A DNA stretch of 64,000 nucleotides from Alkalihalobacillus sp. TS-13 (GCF_019720915.1 NZ_JAHKSI010000001.1:3466212-3530211); one strand, 5' to 3'. Positions 17,521 to 27,377 are shown, counted from the first letter of the stretch. The notes: generated by a model not told the origin, from the sequence alone. Translations and numbers: made by a program.

Positions 17521-18000
17521 CTATTTATGATACGGTTCCCCTCGATTGATCTTGAAGGCTCGATAGATCTGCTCTACGAGAATCAATCGCATAAGTTGAT
17601 GAGGAAAGGTCATTCTAGAAAAAGATAATTGGTCATTGGCTCTATTTAATACTGCTTCACTTAATCCTAAAGATCCTCCGATCACAAATGCAATTTTAGA
17701 TTTCCCATAAGTTGCGAGCTGATCTAGATTCTTAGCAAGCTGCTCTGACGTCTTTTGTTTGCCTTCAATAGCGAGCGCGATAACATGGACATCTTGCCCG
17801 ATCTTTGCAAGGAGACGTGAGCCTTCCGCATCTTTCACCTTCACCATTTCATTCTCACTCAACTGCTCAGGCGCTTTTTCGTCAGGGACTTCAATCACAT
17901 CGATTTTTGCATAGGGACCAATTCGTTTTACATATTCAGCGATTCCTTGCTTCAAATACTTCTCTTTCAATTTTCCTACGGTAATGATTTGTATATTCAC
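17521..18000 (-). CDS. rlmH: 23S rRNA pseudouridine-1915 N3-methyltransferase
   Basis: A 159-residue SPOUT methyltransferase, full length for the family. It contains the SAM-binding knot text ([19 protein letters not shown]) and ends in the invariant RGEPYHK. It methylates pseudouridine 1915 in helix 69 of 23S rRNA in assembled ribosomes. In staphylococci the same gene (orfX) ends in the SCC chromosomal attachment site, and here its 3' end (17525-17541) is repeated 1 kb downstream. Upstream sequence carries DnaA boxes. Order htrC-CxxH/CxxC gene-rlmH is usual in Bacillaceae. Confidence 0.96.
   Translation of the reverse strand: MNIQIITVGKLKEKYLKQGIAEYVKRIGPYAKIDVIEVPDEKAPEQLSENEMVKVKDAEGSRLLAKIGQDVHVIALAIEGKQKTSEQLAKNLDQLATYGKSKIAFVIGGSLGLSEAVLNRANDQLSFSRMTFPHQLMRLILVEQIYRAFKINRGEPYHK
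17525..17541. repeat. SCC-like attachment sequence in rlmH 3' end
   Basis: TTATGATACGGTTCCCC overlaps the last codons of rlmH (encoding GEPYHK in the other strand). The same 17 bases with one change are at 16490-16506. In staphylococci this part of rlmH is attB for Ccr serine recombinases. Confidence 0.6.
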
Positions 18001-18024
18001 AGGTTGTCCACCTCTATAAACACG

Positions 18025-18139
18025 TTATCCACAAAACTTATCCACATATACACATTTTCTATCCACATTCTGTATAGGAACATTAGTTTGACACCATATA
18101 TATGGCGTTATTTTCGCAATATTCACAGGTTGTGGATAA
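18025..18139. other. DnaA-box cluster upstream of rlmH
   Basis: Perfect boxes TTATCCACA at 18025-18033 and 18038-18046, a one-mismatch box CTATCCACA at 18059-18067, and a perfect box in reverse (TGTGGATAA) at 18131-18139. The last lies inside the small CxxH/CxxC gene. B. subtilis has a DnaA-box cluster at the corresponding gene (yydA), known to help titrate DnaA. Confidence 0.85.
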
Positions 18140-18241
18140 TTGTTCTGCTTTTGTGAGTTCTTTCATTTCTGGTGAAGTTTCATATTCATCGACAATGATA
18201 TCTAGTGCAAGTTCAACATGTTCTTTGCAGCATGCGATCAC
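18083..18241 (-). CDS. CxxH/CxxC small protein (BA_5709 type)
   Basis: A 52-residue product starting at GTG 18241 behind AGGAAGTGA. It begins MIACCKEHVELALD and later has TTCEYCENNAIY: a CxxH pair (Cys5 and His8 of CKEH) and a CxxC pair (Cys39 and Cys42), so a metal-binding or redox role is plausible. This matches the CxxH/CxxC protein family found beside rlmH across Bacillus. It lies between htrC and rlmH on the same strand. Function is unknown. The reverse DnaA box at 18131-18139 encodes part of the protein (QLSTT). Confidence 0.85.
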   Translation of the reverse strand: MIACCKEHVELALDIIVDEYETSPEMKELTKAEQLSTTCEYCENNAIYMVSN

Positions 18242-18324
18242 TTCTTATCACTTCCTTGCGTTATTTTCCATATAAGACTAGTGTAGCACAATCGGTTTTC
18301 TTGCATGAAAAAGGGAGAGTTCAA

Positions 18325-19527
18325 TTACTCTCCCGTTCCTTCTGCTTCACCTAATGTCATCGTTGTCGTTTTCTTTTCTCCTTCACGATAATACGTAATT
18401 TCCATATCCTCGTCAATTTCCTTGTTTGAATACAGATGTTTTCGTAACTCTGCTGGTGATCCAACTTTTTCCCCATCAAGCTCGACAATGACATCAAATT
18501 CTTTCAAACCAGCTTTCCCTGCTGGGGAGTTCCCTTGGACACCCATGATGACGACACCTTGATTAATATCGTTCGGAATTTTAAGCGTTTGTTCCCTATG
18601 ATAACGTGAGACTTGCGCTAGTGGTGCAATTTCAACTCCCATATATGGACGTAAAACCTTACCGTGGCTTTCGAGATCGCCAATGATTGGCCTAGCAACA
18701 TCTGAAGGGATTGCAAATCCGATTCCTTCTACTGATTGCTGAGCTATCTTCATCGAATTGATACCAATCACTTGACCTTTTATATTGATTAAAGCACCGC
18801 CACTGTTTCCTGGATTGATTGCTGCATCCGTCTGAATGACTTCAGCCTGCCAATCAGGTTGACCATCTTGATTTGGATCGACCCCAATCGTACGATCAGC
18901 AGCGCTTACAATGCCTTGTGTTACTGTGCCCGGAAAGTTTCCGAGAGGGTTTCCGATTGCTATCGCCGGTTCCCCTGGTTTCAAGTTGCTTGAACTCCCA
19001 AATACCGCGACTTCCTTAATTTTGTTTCCATCAACCTGCAAAACGGCCAAATCCATAATTTGATCGGATCCTAGCAGTTCAGCTTCTAATTTAGTTCCAT
19101 CAGCTAATGCTATTTCGATTTGGCTCGCCTTCGCTACTACGTGTGCATTCGTAACCACAAAAGCTTTTCCACCTTCTTTTTTATAGATGACCCCGGACCC
19201 TACTCCAGTAGGGTTTTCTTGTGAAAACATGCTGGACTTTTGGATATTCTCTACTTCGACTACAGCCCCTTGTGCTTTTTCCACAGCTTCTGTTATAGCT
19301 GTATTGACATCCACATTCACCGTTTCATTAGTCACATTTTGTTCTGTATCTCCAGCGGCATCCTTATTGGGATTCATCTTAAGATCACCTGAAAATAAAC
19401 CGAAGTCAGTTGCAAAAATGACTAAAAGAGCACCAAGCAAAACCCCGGTTAAACCCATTAGAAAACTTCTTGATTTTTTCCCCTTAGATTTTTGAGGATT
19501 ACGATAGTCGTGATCATAGTAACCCAT
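18325..19527 (-). CDS. htrC: Membrane-anchored serine protease, HtrA/DegP family
   Basis: A 400-residue protease: cytosolic N-terminus, one membrane helix at about residues 22-42 (FLMGLTGVLLGALLVIF), a trypsin-like domain outside the membrane with catalytic His (TNAHVV), Asp (DLAVL) and Ser (GNSGGA), and one PDZ domain at about residues 290-385. It degrades or refolds damaged exported proteins. Placed downstream of walJ, as B. subtilis HtrC/YyxA. A 141-base gap to walJ leaves open whether it shares the walRK transcript. Confidence 0.95.
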   Translation of the reverse strand: MGYYDHDYRNPQKSKGKKSRSFLMGLTGVLLGALLVIFATDFGLFSGDLKMNPNKDAAGDTEQNVTNETVNVDVNTAITEAVEKAQGAVVEVENIQKSSMFSQENPTGVGSGVIYKKEGGKAFVVTNAHVVAKASQIEIALADGTKLEAELLGSDQIMDLAVLQVDGNKIKEVAVFGSSSNLKPGEPAIAIGNPLGNFPGTVTQGIVSAADRTIGVDPNQDGQPDWQAEVIQTDAAINPGNSGGALINIKGQVIGINSMKIAQQSVEGIGFAIPSDVARPIIGDLESHGKVLRPYMGVEIAPLAQVSRYHREQTLKIPNDINQGVVIMGVQGNSPAGKAGLKEFDVIVELDGEKVGSPAELRKHLYSNKEIDEDMEITYYREGEKKTTTMTLGEAEGTGE

Positions 19528-19668
19528 TTATCTCATCATCCCTTTCAGTTATAATTGTTATTCCCATTATAAACAAAAAAACCGCCAGTTATCGGAATTT
19601 GGGTGATTTTTGACATTTGTCAACCACTTACTATATTTCCGTCACTGAAGGTTTTTAAACGGTGTTCT

Positions 19669-20469
19669 CTATACAGTTGTAAGATCTGTAGGCACTTCTG
19701 CATCGGTATCATAAAGGGCGAATTTTTCACCAATTTCAAAACCGCGTTTTTCTAAGGTTTGCTGTACCGACATCCTAGCGAGATCTTTCATATTGTTATC
19801 TTTGCTTAAATGAGCCAGATAGATACGACGTGTTTTGTCACCGATGATTTCTGCAAGAGCTTCACCTGCATCTTCATTGGACACATGCCCTTGATCCCCG
19901 AGAATCCTACGTTTTATATTCCAAGGATATTTCCCCATCATCAACATATCGATATCGTGATTGGATTCAAAGATGATCATATCCGAGTCTTTTACAGTTC
20001 CTTTGATGCGATCACTGACATAACCCATATCGGTTGCAAGGGTCATTTTCTTGTCTCCATGATGGAAAACATAGAATTGGGGTGATGCGGCGTCATGTGA
20101 AACGCCAAATGATTCGACATCTAGATCACCGAAGGTTTGTACGCGATCACACTCAAAGTGAAATTTCAAATCCGTAGGAATTTTGCCGATTTGATTTTCC
20201 ATAGCAAGCCATGTTTTTTCATTGGCGTAGATAGGCAGTTTGAAACGTCGTGATAGAATCCCTAATCCTTTGATATGATCACTATGTTCATGCGTTACGA
20301 GAATTCCATCAAGGAACTTCGGATCACGATTGATTTTTTTAAACAACGATTCTATTTTCTTTCCGCTTAGCCCGACATCGACAAGCAAACGGCTTGAATC
20401 GGTTTCGACATAACATGCGTTTCCTGTGCTACCACTGGCTAAAACACTGAATCTCACGTTATTCCTCAC
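19669..20469 (-). CDS. walJ: Metallo-beta-lactamase-fold exonuclease-like protein WalJ
   Basis: A 266-residue metallo-beta-lactamase fold protein with the metal motif THEHSDH and further ligands (ATDMGY, AHLSKDN). B. subtilis WalJ/YycJ is linked to coordination of cell division with DNA replication and has nuclease-type relatives. It is the last gene of the walRKHIJ operon and overlaps walI by 11 bases, implying coupled translation. Confidence 0.93.
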   Translation of the reverse strand: MRNNVRFSVLASGSTGNACYVETDSSRLLVDVGLSGKKIESLFKKINRDPKFLDGILVTHEHSDHIKGLGILSRRFKLPIYANEKTWLAMENQIGKIPTDLKFHFECDRVQTFGDLDVESFGVSHDAASPQFYVFHHGDKKMTLATDMGYVSDRIKGTVKDSDMIIFESNHDIDMLMMGKYPWNIKRRILGDQGHVSNEDAGEALAEIIGDKTRRIYLAHLSKDNNMKDLARMSVQQTLEKRGFEIGEKFALYDTDAEVPTDLTTV

Positions 20470-21262
20470 TTTCTTCTACATCTTCTTCAAGGGAGATGGG
20501 AGATGAATCTGTGGCATCCACTATCAATTCTTGATTTTCCGTCACGATATGCCAGCTTGGAACGAATAATTTATAGCCCCCGTTAAGGTAGAAAGTGTAA
20601 TAGACAGGTTTGATGTCTTTTAACTTCGTCCCATACGGGATGGCTTCGACTAAAAGAGCTTCTTCAGCTGTAATCAACTTCTGTACTTTTTCTTCTTTTT
20701 TTATTTGCATCGAGGTAAGATTATAACTTGTAATCTCTTCTTCTTCAACCGAAATTTCAATGAGACCTGTCAAATTACCTTGAGAAATGGAATCGTTGAA
20801 ATAAAAAGGTATTTCCTCTTGATGCTGTCTGAAAATATGAAGCTTCCTTTTGTCATCGTATCTCCAATATTGATATTGATCAGCATTCGGTACATAACCC
20901 TTGATGAACGTCTGAAGTTGTTCTTTGGCATCACTGTGCGAGGAAAGTGGGTACGGTTCCTTCAATTTTGAATGGATGACTTTATCAGACAAAACACTGA
21001 TTTCCTGATTCTTGTTTTTATTGGTGAATTCCGCTACCGATTGTTCATCAAATAATGTAGCTGTACCGCTTACAACATAAAGCTCTTTTGGAATTTCCGG
21101 ATATTCTTCTTCAAAATCGATTTTATCAACCAGCTTATTCAACGTTTCTTCCTCAATAGTATCGAACTCCGGATTTATTTTCTCATAAAATTCAGTTCCT
21201 AGATAGACATTCAAAATCAGGAAGGAGAATATGAAAATGGTTTTTATATTTTTCCAATCCAT
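20459..21262 (-). CDS. walI: WalK regulator WalI
   Basis: A 267-residue bitopic membrane protein: one N-terminal helix ([18 protein letters not shown]) and an extracellular domain with the YycI beta-rich fold. In B. subtilis WalI and WalH form a complex with WalK in the membrane and restrain its kinase activity. The gene follows walH by 3 bases and overlaps walJ by 11 bases. The C-terminus is unusually acidic (EEDVEESEE). Confidence 0.93.
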   Translation of the reverse strand: MDWKNIKTIFIFSFLILNVYLGTEFYEKINPEFDTIEEETLNKLVDKIDFEEEYPEIPKELYVVSGTATLFDEQSVAEFTNKNKNQEISVLSDKVIHSKLKEPYPLSSHSDAKEQLQTFIKGYVPNADQYQYWRYDDKRKLHIFRQHQEEIPFYFNDSISQGNLTGLIEISVEEEEITSYNLTSMQIKKEEKVQKLITAEEALLVEAIPYGTKLKDIKPVYYTFYLNGGYKLFVPSWHIVTENQELIVDATDSSPISLEEDVEESEE

Positions 21263-21265
21263 AAG

Positions 21266-22690
21266 TTACCCTCCTTGCTCGGATAAAGGCTCATCTTTTG
21301 GAAAATTCACTCTTCTCCAATCCTTTACCCAAGATGACTTATAATACCATGCAGGTTCCAGAGAAAATAAAGTATCACTTTCTGCAGGGCGAAGGACATA
21401 TCCAATCGTTATATCTGTAATGTCTTCAGGGTTGGGGACCGCAGATAAAGCTTCAATGACTTCAGACCCTTTTTCCAAAACGTCCAATGGAGGGTTGATT
21501 TCTGTAGGATCCTTCAAATACGTAAGCGAACGCCTGTACTCATCGGCTTGATTGGCTGTCCATTTCAAGTTGATTTCTCCGATAGAATTGAAATTATTCA
21601 AGACAGGAAATCCGTTTATGATCATCTGATACGCAATCTCCGTTTGACTGTTGGTTGTTTCGTCATCAATAGTTGAATCGTTATAGTAGTACAGGTGATA
21701 CTTATCAGTCCAACCTGCATGGTTATTGATAAAATCAAGGCTTTGAATGATCGGGTTTTGTCTCATCACATTATCTTGACTATTCCAGTTGCTGTTATAG
21801 GTGAATTTATTCTCGTTTTCATAATAAGCGATGAAACTTTTTGATTTACCATAAAGGATTCTATCCTCCATGTGCTCCGTAACAACATTACTTGGTAATA
21901 GAGCTCTTACGAATAAATTAATATCTAATTGGTAGGCTCGGTATAAATAAGTATCTATCTTTAATTTATCAACTGGCAGATAAAACGGCCATTTATTCTC
22001 TCCCAGTTCAAATGGTTCTACCTGAGCCGTATTCTGGGAACTAATCATTTTATCGATCGATGTTTTAATCTTATTATCAGACAACTGAAATTGATAGGCA
22101 ACGCGCTCCTTCAGTTGATCGAGTTCATATGGATTCCCTTCAGGTTCAAAAATGAATTGCAAATTCCATTCTCCATCCGTTTCGAAAACCCTTAATCGTT
22201 TGACATTGCCTTTTTTATTTTCAAATGGATTATCCTTACTGAATTGGAATGTTTCCTTCAATACGTCTACTGGAATACCAGTAGGATAGATGATATCAAC
22301 GCCATCTGATGGAATGTCCGCTTTATATTCAACTGGTTTTTTATTATTATTACTGATCAATAAAGTCGATTGTAATCGATCATAGATTTCATTCTGATCT
22401 TTTGAATAGGACCAATAATGTTCTCCACCCTTGTGAAGGACAATTTTTCTTGGCTGGATGATATTCGCTAACTTTTCCGACTTGCCGTCCTCATCTTGAG
22501 GGATTTTCGTTTCAATGGTTGCTTCGTTTTCAAGCACTTTATTATTTGGAGTAAAGGTCCACAAATTATAGGTCAAGAAAATACTGAGTATAATAAGAAG
22601 AGTCAACAAGACCGTCTTGATAAATTCAATTTTGTTCCATATAGCAGAATAGGATTTTTTCAGTTGACGGGTGAATCTCTTCATTAGCAT
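21266..22690 (-). CDS. walH: WalK regulator WalH
   Basis: A 474-residue bitopic protein: a short cytosolic basic N-terminus, one helix at about residues 26-47 (VLLTLLIILSIFLTYNLW), then a large extracellular YycH domain. Partner of WalI in restraining WalK. Its ATG at 22690 overlaps the walK stop (TAATG) with GGGAGG 10 bases upstream, so translation is coupled. The length is usual for the family. Confidence 0.93.
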   Translation of the reverse strand: MLMKRFTRQLKKSYSAIWNKIEFIKTVLLTLLIILSIFLTYNLWTFTPNNKVLENEATIETKIPQDEDGKSEKLANIIQPRKIVLHKGGEHYWSYSKDQNEIYDRLQSTLLISNNNKKPVEYKADIPSDGVDIIYPTGIPVDVLKETFQFSKDNPFENKKGNVKRLRVFETDGEWNLQFIFEPEGNPYELDQLKERVAYQFQLSDNKIKTSIDKMISSQNTAQVEPFELGENKWPFYLPVDKLKIDTYLYRAYQLDINLFVRALLPSNVVTEHMEDRILYGKSKSFIAYYENENKFTYNSNWNSQDNVMRQNPIIQSLDFINNHAGWTDKYHLYYYNDSTIDDETTNSQTEIAYQMIINGFPVLNNFNSIGEINLKWTANQADEYRRSLTYLKDPTEINPPLDVLEKGSEVIEALSAVPNPEDITDITIGYVLRPAESDTLFSLEPAWYYKSSWVKDWRRVNFPKDEPLSEQGG

Positions 22691-24504
22691 TACTCTTTTG
22701 CCTCCCTGGTATAGTGAGTAGGGAGTGTCACATGGATGGTCGTTCCTTTCCCATACTCGCTTTCGGCCCAGATTTCCCCTTTGTGGGCTTTGACCACTTC
22801 ACTCGCAATTGCCAGACCTAATCCTGTACCTCCAATTTCACGAGAGCGAGCTTTGTCGACACGATAGAATCGATCGAATACTTTCGTAAGGTTCTGCTTT
22901 GGAATTCCGACCCCTTCATCTCTTATGCTGATATGGATTTTCGTAGCTTCTTTCTGGAGTCGGAAAATCACCTTACCGCCATCTGGCGAATACTTTAATG
23001 CGTTGGATATGATATTATCCAGTACTTGAATGATCTTGTCCGGGTCAACCCGTACTGGCAACGGCTTATCATATAGGTGTTTTTCAAATGTTATCTTTTC
23101 ACTTTTGGACATCTCAAAACGATCGATCACTTGTTGCATTAATTCAGTTAAATTGACTTTCTGGAAATTTAGCTGATTGTCTTTGTTATCCATTTTTGAC
23201 AATTGAAGAAGGTCTGTGACAAGCCGGATCATCCGTTCTGTTTCCGTTTGAGTAACATTCAAAAACTTTGGTGCGAGATTTTTATCTTGCCATGCACCTT
23301 CAGCCAATGCTTCTAGATAGCTCCTCATCGTTGTCAATGGAGTTCTTAGTTCATGCGAAACATTCGATACGAACTCTCTGCGTTCCTTTTCAATCTGTTC
23401 CTGTTCGGTTACATCATGCAAGACGGTGATAATCCCATTTACAGGTCCATCATCTTTTTGGATTACGGAAAAGCTTGCTCGGATAATGAAAGGGACTTCT
23501 TTCGAGCTGTAGTCTAGTATTAACGAGCTTGGTGATTCCTCTAATTGTTCAATGGAGAAATCTTCTTCTACACCCAAGATTTCCGGTAAAAACCTGCCCA
23601 TTGCTTCATGCCGGGATAAAGATAACATTTCTTCAGCACGGTCATTCATAAGGATGATATATCCATCTCGATCAGTTGCCATTACACCATCGGTCATATA
23701 GGAAAGGACAGAACGCAACTTTGTCCTTTCGCTTTCCGTGATTTCGTTAGCCTCTTGCAACTTTTGAGTTAAATCATTAAAGGACGCTGCAAGTTGACCA
23801 ATTTCGTCCTGATCATATACCCTTACCTTACGTGTGAAATCTCCTCTCGCCATGACTTTCGCCTGCTTCTGCATATCTGCTAAAGGCCTGGTGATCGTCC
23901 GGGCAAGAATGATGCCTAATACTGCAGTTATTGCCAGGGCAATAATTGTCGCATTTGCTAGAATTTCGTTGAGTGTTTGGGATAATTCGTATATTTCTTC
24001 AATTGATGCCTGGATATATATAGCACCTAATATTTCTCCATTTGGCTCATTTATGATAGGTTGCGTAACGACATAAATACGATCCCCATCATCATTTTGA
24101 TAAATATCGTTCGTGCTCGAACCGAGAAGTGCTTGGGAAATTTCAGGATGTGAGGCTTTTTTTCCGATCTGCTCCTCATCATTCGCCCCTATGATTTGCA
24201 AATCCGTATTGACCACCCATAATCGATCCATATCCTTAATTGAAAAATCACTGATAAGCGAAGCTAACTTTTGTTTAGGCTCTTCTTTTTCTGGCTCAGT
24301 CATCAGTCTTTCCAGTTCTTCTTCCAAAGTAGCCTCAATCATGCTGGCGTTCTCGTCGACATTTTTCGTGAAGTTCTCCTTCAGTTTATCTTCTTGCCGC
24401 TCCATAAAAAGAACGCCAATGACTTGCATGGCGATTATGATAAGAAGTATATAAACCACAACAAATTTAAAATGTATTGATTTAAAGAAGCCAACCTTTT
24501 TCAT
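22690..24504 (-). CDS. walK: Sensor histidine kinase WalK
   Basis: 604 residues: membrane helix at about 13-33, extracellular sensor domain about 34-182, second helix 184-204, HAMP (about 205-257), a cytosolic PAS domain (about 260-365), HisKA with phospho-accepting His384 in FVSNVSHELRTP, and a HATPase domain with DNIISNALKYSPDGG and GTGLGLAIASE. It phosphorylates WalR and controls cell-wall hydrolases and synthesis; the system is essential in most Firmicutes. Same strand as walR, 4 bases downstream. Confidence 0.97.
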   Translation of the reverse strand: MKKVGFFKSIHFKFVVVYILLIIIAMQVIGVLFMERQEDKLKENFTKNVDENASMIEATLEEELERLMTEPEKEEPKQKLASLISDFSIKDMDRLWVVNTDLQIIGANDEEQIGKKASHPEISQALLGSSTNDIYQNDDGDRIYVVTQPIINEPNGEILGAIYIQASIEEIYELSQTLNEILANATIIALAITAVLGIILARTITRPLADMQKQAKVMARGDFTRKVRVYDQDEIGQLAASFNDLTQKLQEANEITESERTKLRSVLSYMTDGVMATDRDGYIILMNDRAEEMLSLSRHEAMGRFLPEILGVEEDFSIEQLEESPSSLILDYSSKEVPFIIRASFSVIQKDDGPVNGIITVLHDVTEQEQIEKERREFVSNVSHELRTPLTTMRSYLEALAEGAWQDKNLAPKFLNVTQTETERMIRLVTDLLQLSKMDNKDNQLNFQKVNLTELMQQVIDRFEMSKSEKITFEKHLYDKPLPVRVDPDKIIQVLDNIISNALKYSPDGGKVIFRLQKEATKIHISIRDEGVGIPKQNLTKVFDRFYRVDKARSREIGGTGLGLAIASEVVKAHKGEIWAESEYGKGTTIHVTLPTHYTREAKE

Positions 24505-24508
24505 TGAA

Positions 24509-25216
24509 TTACTCCTGATCTGGATTTCTTAGGTAATACCCTACTCCTCGTCTTGTGATGATCCACATCGGATGACTCGGATTGTCCTCCACTTTTTCTC
24601 TAAGACGACGAACGGTTACGTCTACGGTACGAACATCACCAAAATAATCATATCCCCACACCGTCTGAAGCAGATGTTCACGGGTCATGACTTGTCCTGT
24701 ATGTTTCGCCATATAATGCAACAACTCAAATTCACGATGAGTCAACTCGATCGTTTCCCCGCGCTTTGTGACAAGATAGGCTTCAGGATGGATCGTCAAC
24801 GCACCAATCTTAATTTCACTGGTACCATCAAGGCCTTCACGCTCACCTTCTTGTTGATGACGGCGCATGTTCGCTTTCACACGGGCGATGAGTTCGCGCG
24901 TACTGAACGGTTTTGTCACGTAATCATCTGCGCCAAGCTCTAATCCTAAAACTTTATCAATTTCAGAATCTTTTGCTGTGAGCATGATGATCGGCATGTC
25001 ATACTTTTTCCGAAGTTCACGGCAAACTTCCATGCCATCCTTTTGTGGAAGCATGATATCAAGAAGAATCATATCCGGCATTTCTTCTTCTACTTTTTCA
25101 AGTGCGGTTGCACCATCATAAGCACAAACAACTTCAAATCCTTCTTTTTCTAAATTGAATTGTAAAATATCTGCAATCGGCTTTTCATCATCTACAACTA
25201 AGATTTTCTTATCCAT
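24509..25216 (-). CDS. walR: Response regulator WalR
   Basis: A 235-residue OmpR-type regulator: receiver domain with phosphorylated Asp53 (MILLDIMLP) and the acidic pocket Asp9-Asp10, then a winged-helix domain ending [18 protein letters not shown]. It binds direct repeats TGTWAH-N5-TGTWAH in front of cell-wall genes. First gene of the walRKHIJ operon. The promoter is expected in the 197-base gap upstream; no unequivocal -35/-10 pair was found. Confidence 0.97.
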   Translation of the reverse strand: MDKKILVVDDEKPIADILQFNLEKEGFEVVCAYDGATALEKVEEEMPDMILLDIMLPQKDGMEVCRELRKKYDMPIIMLTAKDSEIDKVLGLELGADDYVTKPFSTRELIARVKANMRRHQQEGEREGLDGTSEIKIGALTIHPEAYLVTKRGETIELTHREFELLHYMAKHTGQVMTREHLLQTVWGYDYFGDVRTVDVTVRRLREKVEDNPSHPMWIITRRGVGYYLRNPDQE

Positions 25217-25379
25217 ATACTTGGTCTCCTTTTCATATAAAGAAACTTTCTTTAAAGGTAAGTTAAAACCAATTCAATTTCATGTATTTCGTTATTTTTT
25301 GTTTTCATAGTTTTCACTTATTTTACCACACAATACGGTAATGAGGAAATTTACACTTTTTTATCTTATTTATACAAAA

Positions 25380-25407
25380 ACCTCCAGCAGGATTACCTGC
25401 CAGAGGT
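25380..25407 (-). terminator. Terminator of the M23 peptidase gene
   Basis: Arms ACCTCCAGCAGG (25380-25391) and CCTGCCAGAGGT (25396-25407) pair with two central mismatches around ATTA. On the minus strand the stem is followed by TTTTTGTATAAA. It isolates walR from the peptidase gene. Confidence 0.8.
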
Positions 25408-25413
25408 GATTGA

Positions 25414-26871
25414 TTATTGACTGACATAATTCAGTGGATTTTGCAGCGCACCGTTTTTATAAAGTTCAAAATGAAGGTGAACGCCTGTTGAATTTCCTGT
25501 TGAGCCCATTACTCCAATTTTTTGTCCTTTTTTGACAGTTTCTCCTGGAGATACACTTATCGAAGCAAGATGAGCGTATATCGTTTTGAACCCGTTATTG
25601 TGGTTGATCACGATTTTATTTCCATATCCACCAGTTGTGAAGCCTGCAGATACGACTTTCCCATTATCTGCAGCAAGAATGGAACGATTGCTTGGTCCTG
25701 CAATATCAATTCCTTTATGATCCCTTCCCCAACGTTGTCCTTTATGGCTGGTGACTTTTCCTCCGACAGTCGGCCAGTGAAATGACCCTGTCCCATGGGA
25801 CGGAATCTCTTTCGTACCTTTAAGCTTAATTTCTTTTACTGGTTCAGAAAGGATTTTCTTATCCAGCACTTTTTCATCAGTCACTTTTCCATTTGTTTTT
25901 GTAATGGCATATTGAACACTCTTCTTGCCATCTTTACCTTTTTGTTTGATTTTTGTTTTGCCCTTCAGAAGTGAATCGTCTTCTTTTACATCTGTTTCAT
26001 GATCGATCGTATACTTTTTCGTCAATCTTTCTTTGACGATTACTTGAGCATAGGGCTCGTAAGCCAATACGATCAGTTCTTGTCCTTCTTTCACTTTATC
26101 CTCTTTATTCAGCTTAGGATTCAACTCATATAATTTTTCCTGATTGAGATCGAATTTTTTTACAATAGATCCGATCGTATCATCTTTTTTAACTTCATAA
26201 TTCTGTTTTTCCAGAGTTCCTTTTTCAAAACGAGATAAAGCATCATCAGGATCCGTCAGCTCATGTGATTTTACTTTCACTGGGTCAATGTTTGCTTTTT
26301 GGTCGAAGGAGACACTTAGAACTTTATCCTCTTTTTTTGTATCTTCTTTCTTTTCATCACTATCTTCTTTTTCCAATCGATCGAGTGTTTTTTCATCTGT
26401 ATATTCTAGCTTTATGTCACGGAGTACTTGTTGAGCTTCTTCCTCGTTCTTGAAGTAGCCAAGTGTATTTCCCTCAAATGATATTTTCACACCTTGAATG
26501 CCAATAGTAAACCGGTCTTCAAGTTTTTGTTTGATGGATGCATGATTTACATCAGGGTTGAAGATTCTTTCAGGAACGTACTGAACATTTTCGTTCACAG
26601 TCACCTGTACATCCTTGAAACGATCTTCAGCTTTCTTTTGAATATCTCTTTTAATGTCTTCTACGACACTCTTCTCATTTACAAGTCCAATATTCTCACC
26701 ATCCACATACACATGGTAAACCGTTTTGATCAGTTCAAAGCGATCGTCTGATGCGTAAGTAGTAGCAGTGAAACCTAAAAACCCAAATACAATTACTAAC
26801 ACTGTCTGTAAAGCGAATTTTTGCTTCCGCCAATTTCTAGATCTATTAATCCTACTATTCCCCATACCCAA
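25414..26871 (-). CDS. M23 peptidase with LysM and G5 domains
   Basis: A 485-residue exported protein. An N-terminal hydrophobic segment (about 22-41, ending TTYASDD) acts as signal peptide or anchor. A long unknown region follows, then a LysM (about 226-270; YEVKKDDTIGSIVKKF), a G5-like domain (about 290-365), and a C-terminal M23 lysostaphin-type endopeptidase with zinc ligands HKGID and HLHFE. It should cut peptide cross-links in peptidoglycan. Its place next to walRK is common in Bacillaceae, and cell-wall endopeptidases are typical WalR targets. Confidence 0.92.
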   Translation of the reverse strand: MGMGNSRINRSRNWRKQKFALQTVLVIVFGFLGFTATTYASDDRFELIKTVYHVYVDGENIGLVNEKSVVEDIKRDIQKKAEDRFKDVQVTVNENVQYVPERIFNPDVNHASIKQKLEDRFTIGIQGVKISFEGNTLGYFKNEEEAQQVLRDIKLEYTDEKTLDRLEKEDSDEKKEDTKKEDKVLSVSFDQKANIDPVKVKSHELTDPDDALSRFEKGTLEKQNYEVKKDDTIGSIVKKFDLNQEKLYELNPKLNKEDKVKEGQELIVLAYEPYAQVIVKERLTKKYTIDHETDVKEDDSLLKGKTKIKQKGKDGKKSVQYAITKTNGKVTDEKVLDKKILSEPVKEIKLKGTKEIPSHGTGSFHWPTVGGKVTSHKGQRWGRDHKGIDIAGPSNRSILAADNGKVVSAGFTTGGYGNKIVINHNNGFKTIYAHLASISVSPGETVKKGQKIGVMGSTGNSTGVHLHFELYKNGALQNPLNYVSQ

Positions 26872-27009
26872 ATCCTTTTGTCGCCTCCTACTATGTATTT
26901 TCCTTTTATTTAGTCATTTGATAACATGACTTTCTATCTATTTAAAGAGTTGACACCGCTATAAACTTTATCATATATCTAAAAAATCCGACAATATATT
27001 ACATAATAT

Positions 27010-27026
27010 TGTAATGAAAATGTAGC
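27010..27026 (+). promoter_or_regulatory. Possible WalR box near the M23 gene
   Basis: TGTAAT-GAAAA-TGTAGC fits TGTWAH-N5-TGTWAH with one mismatch. It reads on the strand opposite to the gene, about 140 bases upstream of the start. Weak support: short, AT-rich motif in AT-rich sequence. Confidence 0.3.
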
Positions 27027-27095
27027 CTTATCGTAAAAACCTTTCCAGTTTATGGGTATATTTGGTGATGGGTGTAAAAAAATGCAATAAAAAAA

Positions 27096-27115
27096 GCATG
27101 ATAAAAGCTTCATGC
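27096..27115 (-). terminator. Terminator of the tRNA cluster
   Basis: Arms GCATGA and TCATGC with an 8-base loop; on the minus strand followed by TTTTTTTATTG. It lies just beyond the 3' end of tRNA-Phe. Confidence 0.75.
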
Positions 27116-27126
27116 ATGATTGTGAA

Positions 27127-27202
<76 letters not shown>

Positions 27203-27316
27203 ATATTGGAAGTATGAAATTGTCCGTCGGTTCCCTGTCCCTTTCTCTACAAGTTAATGCTGACGCTGTTTCTGCGTCGGGACAACTCGCTGATCCTTCA
27301 ACGATGAACCGCTCGT

Positions 27317-27358
27317 GACTGAGCTATCGAGCCATATTGGAAGTATGAATTTGTCCGT
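27317..27358 (-). repeat. Partial duplicate of the tRNA-Phe 5' region
   Basis: 42 bases match 27186-27227 with one difference, at an offset of 131 bases. The duplicate includes the first 16 bases of tRNA-Phe (acceptor 5' strand and start of the D arm) and 26 bases of upstream flank. It cannot fold as a tRNA. Confidence 0.85.
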
Positions 27359-27377
27359 TATTTATGAGGTATTTAAA

